Assembly (NCBI RefSeq): GCF_042854845.1
Contig: NZ_AP031498.1
Coordinates: 1,674,001-1,738,000, forward strand
Length of the DNA stretch: 64,000 bases
Reading direction: 5' to 3'
From: Maricurvus nonylphenolicus
GTDB taxonomy: Bacteria; Pseudomonadota; Gammaproteobacteria; Pseudomonadales; Cellvibrionaceae
Below the pieces are notes generated by a model. The model searched no databases. It worked only from the letters and a program-made list of their open reading frames with translations, and was not told where the DNA came from. The position numbers and the translations under genes are program-made. Shown here piece by piece: positions 24,486 to 32,291 of the stretch (positions within the stretch are counted from its first letter, which is position 1; every line of letters begins with the position of its first letter).

Positions 24486-25634
24486 GTGAGCAGTACTGAA
24501 ACCATTAAGACCGATGCCATATGGGTCGATAACGATGCGCAGTTGGCTGAATTGTGCCAGCAGTGGCAGCAGCAGTCCGCACTGGCGATCGACACCGAAT
24601 TTATGCGCACCTCCACCTTCTATCCCCAGGCCGCTTTGTTTCAGGTTGGGGATGGTCAGGGCTGTTACCTGATTGACCCACTGGCGATAAAAGACTTCTC
24701 CCCATTCCAGGAACTGATGCGCAACCCTGCTGTGGTTAAGGTGCTACACGCCTGCTCGGAAGACCTGGAGGTTTTTCGTTACTTCCTGCAAGTTGTCCCT
24801 TCACCTTTATTTGATACCCAGATTGCCGCGGCCTTTACTGGCGATGGCTTTTCGATGGGCTATGCGCGTCTGGTCAATGCTCTTTTGGGCGTTGAGCTGC
24901 CAAAAAGTGAGACCCGCTCAGATTGGCTGCAACGCCCCTTGAGTCAATCACAATTGCGTTACGCGGCCTTGGATGTTGCCTATTTAATGGTGGTGTACGG
25001 AAAACTGTTACAGCGGTTAAAAGGATTGGAGCGCTTGGATTGGGTTAAAACCGAATGCCAGCAGCTTGTTGATGCCGCCGAAGTGGAAGCTGATGGCGCG
25101 GATTATTACCTGAAAGTTAAAAGCGCCTGGAAACTCAGTCGTCAGGAACTGGCGGTGTTACGCGAATTGTGCAAATGGCGCGAAGAGCAAGCCAGAACCC
25201 GCGATGTACCGCGTAATCGCTTGATTAAAGAGCGAACCCTGTGGGATATGGCGAAATATAAACCGCAGGCTATGCCTATGCTGGCCAAGATTGAAGGTAT
25301 GCCGCCGCGTACGTTGCGCACAGATGGAGAACAGCTGCTAGCCTTGATAGAGCAGGGGTTAAATTGCCCTGCGGCCCAACAGCCGTCGCTAATGGAAAAG
25401 CCTCTGCCACCTGCGGCCGGGGATCTGTTGAAAGCATTAAAGCAGCAGGTGAGGGAGTTGGCGGAGCAGTTAAATTTGGCGCCAGAAGTGTTGGTGCGTA
25501 AGAAAGATTTCGAGGCCCTGGTACGTTCTGGCTTGAAAACCGGTGAGTACCTTTTGCCCCCCAGCTTAAAAGGTTGGCGCCGAGGGGTGGTAGGCGAAGA
25601 GTTGCTGGAACTTGCTAACCATTGGCCTCACTAA
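24486..25634 (+). CDS. rnd: Ribonuclease D
   Basis: 382 residues with a GTG start. This 3'-5' exonuclease trims tRNA precursors and other structured RNA. DEDD motifs: Exo I is LAIDTEFMRTSTFYP (about 33-47), Exo II is VVKVLHACSEDLEVF, and Exo III is QLRYAALDVAYLM. One clear HRDC domain (about 208-290) is followed by a second, weaker helical repeat. The stop codon lies inside a 16-bp tandem repeat (25617-25664), so the last residues are encoded by repeat sequence. Confidence 0.95.
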   Translation: MSSTETIKTDAIWVDNDAQLAELCQQWQQQSALAIDTEFMRTSTFYPQAALFQVGDGQGCYLIDPLAIKDFSPFQELMRNPAVVKVLHACSEDLEVFRYFLQVVPSPLFDTQIAAAFTGDGFSMGYARLVNALLGVELPKSETRSDWLQRPLSQSQLRYAALDVAYLMVVYGKLLQRLKGLERLDWVKTECQQLVDAAEVEADGADYYLKVKSAWKLSRQELAVLRELCKWREEQARTRDVPRNRLIKERTLWDMAKYKPQAMPMLAKIEGMPPRTLRTDGEQLLALIEQGLNCPAAQQPSLMEKPLPPAAGDLLKALKQQVRELAEQLNLAPEVLVRKKDFEALVRSGLKTGEYLLPPSLKGWRRGVVGEELLELANHWPH

Positions 25635-25664
25635 CCATGGGCCTCATTAACTACTGGCCCCACT
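25617..25664. repeat. Three 16-bp tandem repeats across the rnd stop codon
   Basis: Units AACCATTGGCCTCACT, AACCATGGGCCTCATT and AACTACTGGCCCCACT (25617, 25633, 25649), followed by AAC. The rnd TAA (25632-25634) spans the boundary between units 1 and 2. Because 16 is not a multiple of 3, a change in copy number upstream of the stop would alter the protein end. Confidence 0.8.
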
Positions 25665-25719
25665 AACATCCAGCTGATAGTTACACCTAGCTAATATAAA
25701 GACGCGATTAGGACACTTC

Positions 25720-26007
25720 ATGAAATTACTGTGTGATATTTATAAAAGCCCTAAAGATAATGATATGTATCTTTATGTCAAAAAGCAGGAAGGCCTTGAG
25801 CGTGTACCGGAAGCCCTGATAGAGCGCTTTGGTAAACCTACGCACGTGATGACACTGGTACTGACACCAGGTAAAAAACTGGCTCGGGTATCGGTGGAAA
25901 AACTTATTGAGCAGCTCGATCAAAGTGGCTTCTACTTACAGTTACCGCCGCAGCCTGAAGCTTATATGCAGGCTGTTAACGAGCAGAACAGCAAACTGGC
26001 GAAATAG
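25720..26007 (+). CDS. ycgL: YcgL-domain protein
   Basis: 95 residues, the full family length. Diagnostic patterns are LCDIYKSPKDNDMYLYVKK at the start, RFGKPTHVMTLVLTP in the middle and LEQLDQSGFYLQLPP near the end. YcgL is a small alpha/beta protein of unresolved biochemical function, common beside rnd in Pseudomonas-type genomes. Here it lies 86 bp after rnd, beyond the tandem repeats, and 44 bp before ycgN. Confidence 0.93.
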   Translation: MKLLCDIYKSPKDNDMYLYVKKQEGLERVPEALIERFGKPTHVMTLVLTPGKKLARVSVEKLIEQLDQSGFYLQLPPQPEAYMQAVNEQNSKLAK

Positions 26008-26050
26008 TTATTCTGGGTCAACTTGATAGAACCTCCCAAAGAAGTATCCC

Positions 26051-26494
26051 GTGGCATATCAACCCTTTTGGCAGCGTAAAACCCTGGCACAGATGTCACC
26101 CAGTGAATGGGAGGCGCTGTGCGATGGTTGTGGCAAGTGCTGTTTACATAAGCTGGAAGACGAAGATGATGGCGAGGTGTATTACACCCGCGTAGCCTGT
26201 CGACTGCTTGATCATGATTCGTGTCGCTGCTCAGATTACGCCCGTCGTTTGGATCAGGTGCCCGATTGTCTGTCCTTACGACCCGAAGATGTGGCAGAAT
26301 TCCACTGGTTGCCAAGTACTTGTGCTTATCGCCTGATTGCCGAAGGTCATGCATTGGCTGATTGGCACCCACTGGTTTCCGGGGATCCGCAATCGGTTCA
26401 CAAGGCCGGTATTTCAGTTCAGGGGCGGGTACTCTCTGAAAACGATGTAGATGAAGACGATTACCAGGAACAGATAATTCACTGGGTTTACTAG
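26051..26494 (+). CDS. ycgN: YcgN-family cysteine-cluster protein (UPF0260)
   Basis: 147 residues with a GTG start. The metal-binding cluster typical of CxxCxxCC-type proteins is seen in CDGCGKCCLHKLEDED (about 24-39), followed by ACRLLDHDSCRCSDY and QVPDCLSLRPEDV, with SWHP-like ADWHPLVSGDP near the end. The cysteines probably bind zinc or an Fe-S centre. No reaction is known. It belongs to the rnd-ycgL-ycgN run and precedes a small membrane protein by 17 bp. Confidence 0.93.
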   Translation: MAYQPFWQRKTLAQMSPSEWEALCDGCGKCCLHKLEDEDDGEVYYTRVACRLLDHDSCRCSDYARRLDQVPDCLSLRPEDVAEFHWLPSTCAYRLIAEGHALADWHPLVSGDPQSVHKAGISVQGRVLSENDVDEDDYQEQIIHWVY

Positions 26495-26511
26495 AGGCTG
26501 TTAACACTAAT

Positions 26512-26931
26512 ATGACATCAGAAGCTTACATTACTGCCTGGCTCCTCTACTTGTGTGGGGCGACCGGATTACTGGTCGTTGTGTGGTATTTAACGCGTTC
26601 ACTGAAAAGTGCGGCGTTGCGTGAACCTCTGCGTTTAATTGCCGCTGTATGCCTGCTATTTCCTTTCCCGATTGATGATGGCTACAGCGAGTGGGCTCCG
26701 GCCTTTTTAATGTTGGCTTTTGAAGGTGTCTTTGAAGGGGGGCAGGCTGCATTACGAACTGGCATTCCCCTGTTATCGACAACCATCGCGGTGCTGATTA
26801 TGGCTGGCATGGCTGAGTGGTGGTTGCGAAAGCGACAGCAACAGGCCAGCGCAGAGCGTGAGGCCACCGCTGAGTTTGATGCCTTGGTAGAAGACAGCCA
26901 GCAGCAGGCTGCACAGGCTAAGCCATCCTAG
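26512..26931 (+). CDS. Small conserved inner-membrane protein
   Basis: 139 residues with about three hydrophobic segments: AWLLYLCGATGLLVVVWYL (about 9-27), LRLIAAVCLLFPFPI and IPLLSTTIAVLIMAGMAEWW, followed by a charged cytoplasmic tail rich in Gln and Glu (KRQQQASAEREA...). Comparable small proteins follow ycgN in Pseudomonas, as I recall. No motif of known function is present. It is probably co-transcribed with ycgN, whose stop is 17 bp upstream. Confidence 0.6.
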   Translation: MTSEAYITAWLLYLCGATGLLVVVWYLTRSLKSAALREPLRLIAAVCLLFPFPIDDGYSEWAPAFLMLAFEGVFEGGQAALRTGIPLLSTTIAVLIMAGMAEWWLRKRQQQASAEREATAEFDALVEDSQQQAAQAKPS

Positions 26932-27098
26932 TTTTCCCCCTCACAGGTCTTATTCCTGATTGTCCCCTAAAATTGCCAACCCGCCGATAGCTGCTATAAC
27001 TAGGAAGTAACAGTTATAAGAGTAAGGCGGGGATAAAACCTGTTGGTACAAATACTAACCAGCTCCCGGTCGCCTCAGCTTTACCCTTAGAACAGTAA

Positions 27099-27121
27099 AA
27101 ACAGCGCGACAGGCGCTGTTT
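27099..27121 (+). terminator. Hairpin upstream of the 27160 gene
   Basis: A 9-bp perfect stem (AAACAGCGC 27099-27107 / GCGCTGTTT 27113-27121) followed by a TG-rich tract. It could terminate the rnd-ycgN transcript or lie in the leader of the next gene, 38 bp downstream. Confidence 0.5.
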
Positions 27122-27159
27122 GTGTCTGTGTCTTTGTAAAAAGAGAAGGGATATTCGCT

Positions 27160-27828
27160 ATGGCTAACCACATTATTATTCTGGCAGCGGTGATGATGAT
27201 CGCTGGCGTATTTGGGGGCTTAATCAACTACTACCAAATGAGTCAGGAAGAGTCTGACCCCACCAGCTTACCCCGCTGCATTGTTATTGGCATAGGCGCG
27301 GCGTTTTTAGTGCCGGTGATCTTGCACCTGATAAAAAGCGATCTCATTCTTGAGATTCAGGGAGATCCTTCTCGATTGCTTATTTACACCGGTTACTGTT
27401 TGATCGCCTCGGTGGCGTCCCGCATTGTGATAACCAATATGTCAGAGAATATTCTGCGTGAAGCCAGTATGGCCAGGGTGCAGGCGGACTCTATACAGCA
27501 TGATTTACGCCGCATTCAGGAGGAATTGATTCCGCTGATTGAAACGGAGACCGAGCAGGATCTTAATCACAATCATGACGAGTCCATCGAGCTGGAAAGT
27601 GATTTGGATGTAACCTCCTCAAAAGTCTTAAAAACACTGGGTTGCGGCCGATATATATTCAGGTCAATGGCAGGGCTCTGCCAGGAGGCCGATGCCGACG
27701 AAGCCACTATGGCAAAAACCCTGCACGTATTAGTGGCGCGAGATTTGGCGGGCAAAATCAGTGGTACCAAGGGGCTGCGTTGGTATCTGACTGAGAAAGG
27801 CCGACGGGTGATGGAAGTCCTGGTGTAA
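27160..27828 (+). CDS. YEATS-associated-type three-TM protein with C-terminal winged-helix-like domain
   Basis: 222 residues. Three hydrophobic segments: IIILAAVMMIAGVFGGLINYY (5-25), PRCIVIGIGAAFLVPVILHL (about 38-57) and LLIYTGYCLIASVASRIVI (about 72-90). The first, with its AGVFGGLINYY, resembles what I remember of proteins named YEATS-associated helix-containing, which anchor prokaryotic YEATS-like signalling proteins. A coiled-coil stretch (95-125), an acidic linker and a C-terminal domain (about 150-222: ATMAKTLHVLVARDLAGKI...RWYLTEKGRRVMEVL) that looks like a winged helix follow. No YEATS-domain gene is visible alongside. The family call is from memory. Confidence 0.55.
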   Translation: MANHIIILAAVMMIAGVFGGLINYYQMSQEESDPTSLPRCIVIGIGAAFLVPVILHLIKSDLILEIQGDPSRLLIYTGYCLIASVASRIVITNMSENILREASMARVQADSIQHDLRRIQEELIPLIETETEQDLNHNHDESIELESDLDVTSSKVLKTLGCGRYIFRSMAGLCQEADADEATMAKTLHVLVARDLAGKISGTKGLRWYLTEKGRRVMEVLV

Positions 27829-27967
27829 GTTTTGATAAAAGCACCGCTAAGGTGACCAACAATGTGTGGTCACCTTGTTATACTGTCACCCTTATATTGA
27901 TACCTACATTGATATTGATAGTTGGACACGATACCCCGTGTTCTGAAGTCCTTTATCGGGCGAATGG

Positions 27968-30310
27968 ATGACAGATAACAACAATATGAAACGATCTATG
28001 ACGCGTTTGATCTTTTCCTGGCTGCTGGCCAGCCTTTTTTTGGGTTCTGTGAGCGCTGTGTATGCTCAGGATGCCCTCCAACAAGCCGCGTCTGGCTTGG
28101 ATGAAGCACAACAAACAGCCGCGCAAGCGAAATTGCCCGCCGATGTGCGGGTTGTTATCGATGTATCTGGCAGTATGAAGCAGAACGATCCCAGCAACTT
28201 GCGCCAACCTGCGCTGGAGCTGCTGGTTCAGCTGTTACAGGACGATAGTCGTGCCGGTGTTTGGACCTTTGGCCGTTACATCAATATGTTGGTGCCCCAT
28301 AAGCCGGTTACCGGTCGTTGGCGCGAAGATGCCAACCGCAAAGCCGCCGACATCAATTCCGTGGGTTTATTTACCAATATTGGTGAAGCGCTGGAAAAAG
28401 CCGCTTACGATCACGATAGACCCAACCCCAATTACCGTACCAGCCTGATTCTTTTAACTGATGGTATGGTCGATATCTCCCGCGATCCTGCCGAGAATGA
28501 AAAAGAATGGCGCCGCATTGTTGATGAGGTATTGCCTAAACTGCGCGATGCAGGATATGTGGTTCACACCATCGCTCTGTCGGATAACGCCGATCAAACC
28601 CTGCTCAACAAGTTGGCCCTGCAAACCGATGGTATTGCTGCGGTGGCCAAAAATGCTGACGAGCTGATGAAAATCTTTTTGCAGGCGTTTGATCAGGCAG
28701 CCCCTGCCGAGCAGGTGCCGCTGGAAGGTAACAGCTTTGTTATCGATTCCAGTATCGAGGAATTTACCGCCCTGATTTTCCGTAGCCCAGGCAGCGATCA
28801 AACCCGTTTAATCAGCCCGGATGAGACCGAATACAGTTTCGACAAAGAAGTTGAAGATGTTAATTGGTATCGCGCCGAAGCCTACGACCTGATTACCGTG
28901 CAGCGGCCGCTGGAAGGTGAGTGGCGTGTGATTGCGGATATGGACCCTGATAGCCGTGTGACAGTGGTGAGTAACCTTAACCTGTTGGTTAAGCCGCTGA
29001 AGAGCAACCTGTTTAAAGGTGACCAACTCGATGTGTCCCTGTTATTCCAGGATAACGGTAAAACCATTACTCGACCTGATTTCTTGCAGCTCCTGGATAT
29101 CGATAGCACCGTAGAGCTCGGTGAAAGCCAGCAAGTTTGGCGTGAACGTATCAGTGATGGCGCGGTACCGGGTAACGGTATCTATTCCACTACCTTGACG
29201 ATGTTTGAGGAAGAGGGGCGCTACCAGCTGGAGATCGATGTTGATGGTAAGAGCTTTAAACGTCGCTTTAGTCATGGGGTTAGTGTTCGCGAGCCTTTTG
29301 GAGTAACCAAAGAGAAGGTCTTGCGAGACGGCCGCACCTACTACCAGATTAATGTCGAAACCTTCAGTCAGTTTGTTGATCCGCAAAACCTGCAGGTGGT
29401 TGCGCGTATTAAGGACCCACGTGGTCGCAGCTCGATCAAACCGTTCAGTTTGAATCCTTCCGATATTTGGAGTTTGGAGCTGGCGCCAGAACACGAAGGC
29501 ACCTATGACGTGCGTTTGCGTATCAGTGGTGAAGATAACAGCGGTTCTAGCTTCGATGTTGATCCGGAACCCATCACCATTACTTATCCCGATGAGGATA
29601 ATCCGTTTGCTATGGAGACGGAGCCAGAGCCTGTGGCTGAGCCGGAGCCAGAACCTCAAGCGGAGCCTAAACCCGAACCTAAGCCAGAACCCAAGCCTGA
29701 ACCCAAGCCAGAGCCGCAACCGGAACCCATTCCAGAACCGGAGCCTGTTGTTGAAGAAGAGTCGAGCAGTTGGCCGCTGTATGTGGGCTTGGCAGTGGGC
29801 AACCTGCTGATTCTGGTATTGGCCTTCTTTGCTTACCGCATGATTATGGGCAGTGGCGACGGCGACAGCCTAAAAGATTTGGAAGAAGCTGTTGAAGCTT
29901 CGGAGCAGGCGGACACGGAACCTGAGCCCGAAGCGCCGCCCGCACAAGAACCTGAATCACCCGCAGAAGAACCGGATATGGATGAGGTGAGTGCCGCAGA
30001 GCCCGAGCCGCAACCTGAACCCGCAGCGGAAGCCGTTGACGCTATCGAGGTTGATGAGCCACCGCAGGCCGATGAAGACCTGGCAGACAATCTGATGAAT
30101 GAGGAACTGGATTTATCCAGTGATGCCTCCGCCGAAGCTGACCTGATGCCAGCCGATGAGGATGTCGCCGCAGAGGCGGAAGACCTGTTGGCAGACCTTG
30201 GCATGGGGGATGACGACTTAGCTGATGCCGGTGGTGATGACAGTTTCTCGCTGGATGACTTCGCGCCGGATAATATGGATGATGGCGAGGACGAGGAAAA
30301 TAAATCGTGA
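27968..30310 (+). CDS. Large VWA-domain membrane protein (TIGR03503-like)
   Basis: 780 residues. An N-terminal hydrophobic signal (LIFSWLLASLFLGSVSAVYAQ, 14-34) is followed by a VWA domain with intact MIDAS residues D65-x-S67-x-S69 (DVSGSM), a Thr in VGLFTNIGEAL and D in LLTDGMVD. Then come the VPLEGNSFVIDSSIEEFTALIF region and beta-rich domains to about 540, a (PEPK)n/EPEP linker (about 548-595), a transmembrane helix (SWPLYVGLAVGNLLILVLAF, about 599-618) and a roughly 150-residue very acidic cytoplasmic tail. The MIDAS fits metal-dependent protein binding in the periplasm. The stop codon lies in a terminator stem. Confidence 0.82.
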   Translation: MTDNNNMKRSMTRLIFSWLLASLFLGSVSAVYAQDALQQAASGLDEAQQTAAQAKLPADVRVVIDVSGSMKQNDPSNLRQPALELLVQLLQDDSRAGVWTFGRYINMLVPHKPVTGRWREDANRKAADINSVGLFTNIGEALEKAAYDHDRPNPNYRTSLILLTDGMVDISRDPAENEKEWRRIVDEVLPKLRDAGYVVHTIALSDNADQTLLNKLALQTDGIAAVAKNADELMKIFLQAFDQAAPAEQVPLEGNSFVIDSSIEEFTALIFRSPGSDQTRLISPDETEYSFDKEVEDVNWYRAEAYDLITVQRPLEGEWRVIADMDPDSRVTVVSNLNLLVKPLKSNLFKGDQLDVSLLFQDNGKTITRPDFLQLLDIDSTVELGESQQVWRERISDGAVPGNGIYSTTLTMFEEEGRYQLEIDVDGKSFKRRFSHGVSVREPFGVTKEKVLRDGRTYYQINVETFSQFVDPQNLQVVARIKDPRGRSSIKPFSLNPSDIWSLELAPEHEGTYDVRLRISGEDNSGSSFDVDPEPITITYPDEDNPFAMETEPEPVAEPEPEPQAEPKPEPKPEPKPEPKPEPQPEPIPEPEPVVEEESSSWPLYVGLAVGNLLILVLAFFAYRMIMGSGDGDSLKDLEEAVEASEQADTEPEPEAPPAQEPESPAEEPDMDEVSAAEPEPQPEPAAEAVDAIEVDEPPQADEDLADNLMNEELDLSSDASAEADLMPADEDVAAEAEDLLADLGMGDDDLADAGGDDSFSLDDFAPDNMDDGEDEENKS

Positions 30311-30340
30311 TAGGGTAGTGCCCTATCACGACTCTTTCTG
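30305..30340 (+). terminator. Terminator overlapping the VWA gene stop codon
   Basis: An 11-bp perfect stem (30305-30315 / 30321-30331) with a 5-nt loop; the TGA stop (30308-30310) is inside the left arm. A mixed pyrimidine tract (ctctttctg) follows rather than a clean T run. Confidence 0.65.
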
Positions 30341-30372
30341 AGTTTGTTTTTGCAATTGCCGAGTCCGTATCG

Positions 30373-31014
30373 ATGTTTCAAACCGGAGTTCAGGGTGAAG
30401 GCCAAGGGCTGGATGATAAAGAAGGATCTCGCTGCCCTAAATGCCATTTTCGCGAAGATCTCTGTCTTTGTGTTTCGGCTCCCAGCCTTGAGAGTCGTGC
30501 ATGTTTCTTTTTGTTGGTTCATTCCCGTGAGTTAAACAAGCGCAGCAATACTGGGCACTTGATTGTGCGTTGTATTGATAAGGCGCAATACGCCGTGTGG
30601 TCGAGGGTTGAAGAGCCGACAGCATTGATGTCACTGCTACAGAGCAATCACTACCAGCCTTATGTCTTGTTTCCCGCGCAGCGGTTATCAACTACGCAAA
30701 CCACTGTCGTCGAGCAGGTAGCGGCAGAAAAGCCACCCTTGTTTATTTTGCTGGAAGGTACCTGGCAGGAAGCGGCCAAAATGTACCGCCAGTCCCCTTA
30801 TCTACAATCACTACCGGTCATGTCTCTTAAGCCCCAGCAAACCAGTCAATATGGTTTGCGGCGCAATCAAAAAACAGAAGGCTTGGCTACGGTAGAAATT
30901 GCCATCGAATTGCTTGAGCAGCTGCAAGAACAGCAACAGGCCCGTGATTTGCAGCAGTACTTCCAGCAGTTTTTATTGCACTATGAGGCCCAGCGGAGTC
31001 AGCGCCCGTTATGA
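30373..31014 (+). CDS. DTW-domain tRNA-uridine aminocarboxypropyltransferase
   Basis: 213 residues. The N-terminal zinc-ribbon-like cysteines CPKCHFREDLCLC (about 21-33) and the strand FFLLVHSRELNKRSNTGHLI are typical of the DTW family, which installs acp3U on tRNA using SAM. The eponymous motif, DxTW in well-studied members, reads LEGTWQEAAKMYRQSPYL here (about 127-144), so the Asp is Glu. C-terminal residues QYGLRRNQKTEGLATVE are conserved. It corresponds to the E. coli YfiP/TapT group. It overlaps the GNAT gene by 4 bp. Confidence 0.85.
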   Translation: MFQTGVQGEGQGLDDKEGSRCPKCHFREDLCLCVSAPSLESRACFFLLVHSRELNKRSNTGHLIVRCIDKAQYAVWSRVEEPTALMSLLQSNHYQPYVLFPAQRLSTTQTTVVEQVAAEKPPLFILLEGTWQEAAKMYRQSPYLQSLPVMSLKPQQTSQYGLRRNQKTEGLATVEIAIELLEQLQEQQQARDLQQYFQQFLLHYEAQRSQRPL

Positions 31015-31454
31015 ATGTTGATATTACGGTTGAACGGGTAGAGACATTAAGTTTACCGTTGGTGAATCGCTTCTATAAACAGTGTCGATACTCGGCCAAG
31101 GCGGGACGAGGTGAAGTGGTTTATGTGGCAAAAGCAGACGGTAACATTGTCGCCGCTGTACGCTTAACGCCCAAGCAGGAGGGGTATCACTTTTTACGCA
31201 GTATGTGTGTTGATCCCGAAATGCGCGGCCAGGGGATAGGTCGACAGTTGTTGTTGGGGATTCAATCCTTCCTGGATTCCACGGCCTGTTATTGTTATCC
31301 GTTTTCTCACTTGCTGGATTTTTACGCCGCGGCGGGTTTTTACCAAATCGATGACGACAAGGCCGAACACTGGATGCGAGAGCCCTTTCTGCGTTATTGT
31401 CGCCAGGGCAGGGATATCAAAATTATGGTTAGGGAACTGAATAAGGATACCTAG
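31011..31454 (+). CDS. GNAT-family N-acetyltransferase
   Basis: 147 residues. The acetyl-CoA pyrophosphate loop R/QxxGxG/A is seen as EMRGQGIGRQLL (about 70-81), preceded by the beta4 strand YHFLRSMCVDP. The C-terminal half holds LDFYAAAGFYQIDDDKAEHW. The substrate cannot be inferred. The ATGA overlap with the DTW gene indicates translational coupling, and the amidotransferase gene follows by eight bases, so the three form a compact operon. Confidence 0.85.
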   Translation: MNVDITVERVETLSLPLVNRFYKQCRYSAKAGRGEVVYVAKADGNIVAAVRLTPKQEGYHFLRSMCVDPEMRGQGIGRQLLLGIQSFLDSTACYCYPFSHLLDFYAAAGFYQIDDDKAEHWMREPFLRYCRQGRDIKIMVRELNKDT

Positions 31455-31462
31455 GATACGCT

Positions 31463-32242
31463 ATGTGTGAGTTACTCGGCATGTCTGCTAATGTCCCCAC
31501 CGATATCTGCTTTAGCTTTACCGGTCTTATCCAGCGTGGTGGTCGCACAGGCCCCCATAAAGACGGTTGGGGGATTGTGTTTTATGAAGGCAAGGGAGTG
31601 AGGGAGTTTCGCGATCCAAGCCCCAGTTGCGAGTCTGAAATTGCCAAACTGGTTCAGGATTACCCAATAAAAAGTTGTAACGTGGTGAGCCATATTCGTC
31701 AGGCCAATGTGGGTGATATATGCCTGGAGAATACGCATCCGTTTGTCAGGGAGCTGTGGGGCTGTAATTGGACCTTCGCGCACAATGGTCAATTAAAAGA
31801 TTCTGAGTGGCTAAGCTTAGGCAAAGATATTCCCATCGGCACAACGGACAGTGAGCGTGCTTTTTGCTGGTTGCTCGATAAACTACGCACCGAGTTTACT
31901 TGCATGCCAGAAGATATCAGTAAACTTACAGACTTTTTGCAGGTGCATTGCGATCAATTGCGCGCGATGGGGGTGTATAACATGCTGTTATGCAACAGCC
32001 ACTATTTATTTGCCTATTGCAGCACCAAATTGCACTGGATTACACGGCGAGCACCGTTTGGACAGGCGCAATTAAAAGATACAGAAATGACGGTGAATTT
32101 TGCCGGTGAAACAACGCCCAATGATATTGTGACGGTGATTGCCACAGAGCCGTTAACCGATAACGAAGTCTGGCAGCAGATGGAAACGGGAGAATTACTG
32201 GCTTTTAAAGAAGGTCTGAGGATAGTGGGGACTGATACTTGA
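31463..32242 (+). CDS. Class II glutamine amidotransferase (YafJ-like)
   Basis: 259 residues. The N-terminal nucleophile Cys2 (MCELLGMSANVP) becomes residue 1 after Met removal. Further Ntn-hydrolase motifs: KDGWGIVFYEG, VVSHIRQANVG, ENTHPFVREL and FAHNGQL (oxyanion Asn-Gly). No synthase domain is attached, as in E. coli YafJ; such proteins release ammonia from glutamine or a gamma-glutamyl substrate, with the in vivo substrate uncertain. It is the last gene of the DTW-GNAT-amidotransferase run and converges on dapE across the palindrome at 32252. Confidence 0.9.
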   Translation: MCELLGMSANVPTDICFSFTGLIQRGGRTGPHKDGWGIVFYEGKGVREFRDPSPSCESEIAKLVQDYPIKSCNVVSHIRQANVGDICLENTHPFVRELWGCNWTFAHNGQLKDSEWLSLGKDIPIGTTDSERAFCWLLDKLRTEFTCMPEDISKLTDFLQVHCDQLRAMGVYNMLLCNSHYLFAYCSTKLHWITRRAPFGQAQLKDTEMTVNFAGETTPNDIVTVIATEPLTDNEVWQQMETGELLAFKEGLRIVGTDT

Positions 32243-32251
32243 GCGAGAGTC

Positions 32252-32278
32252 GGGGTCTGACCCTGCGGGTCAGACCCC
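32252..32278. repeat. Dispersed palindrome, copy 3 (between convergent yafJ-like gene and dapE)
   Basis: A perfect 12-bp inverted repeat GGGGTCTGACCC / GGGTCAGACCCC (32252-32263 / 32267-32278) with loop TGC. Same family and same convergent setting as copies 1 and 2. Confidence 0.85.
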
Positions 32279-32291
32279 AGATTCATGGCAC

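Noticed and set aside
25617..25664. Short CRISPR array
   Set aside because: The 16-bp units are directly adjacent with no spacers.
29042..29719. 225-codon minus-strand frame with an Arg/Leu/Trp-rich start opposite the VWA gene
   Set aside because: The periodic composition is the reverse complement of the Pro-Glu-Lys repeat; no ribosome site or independent evidence.
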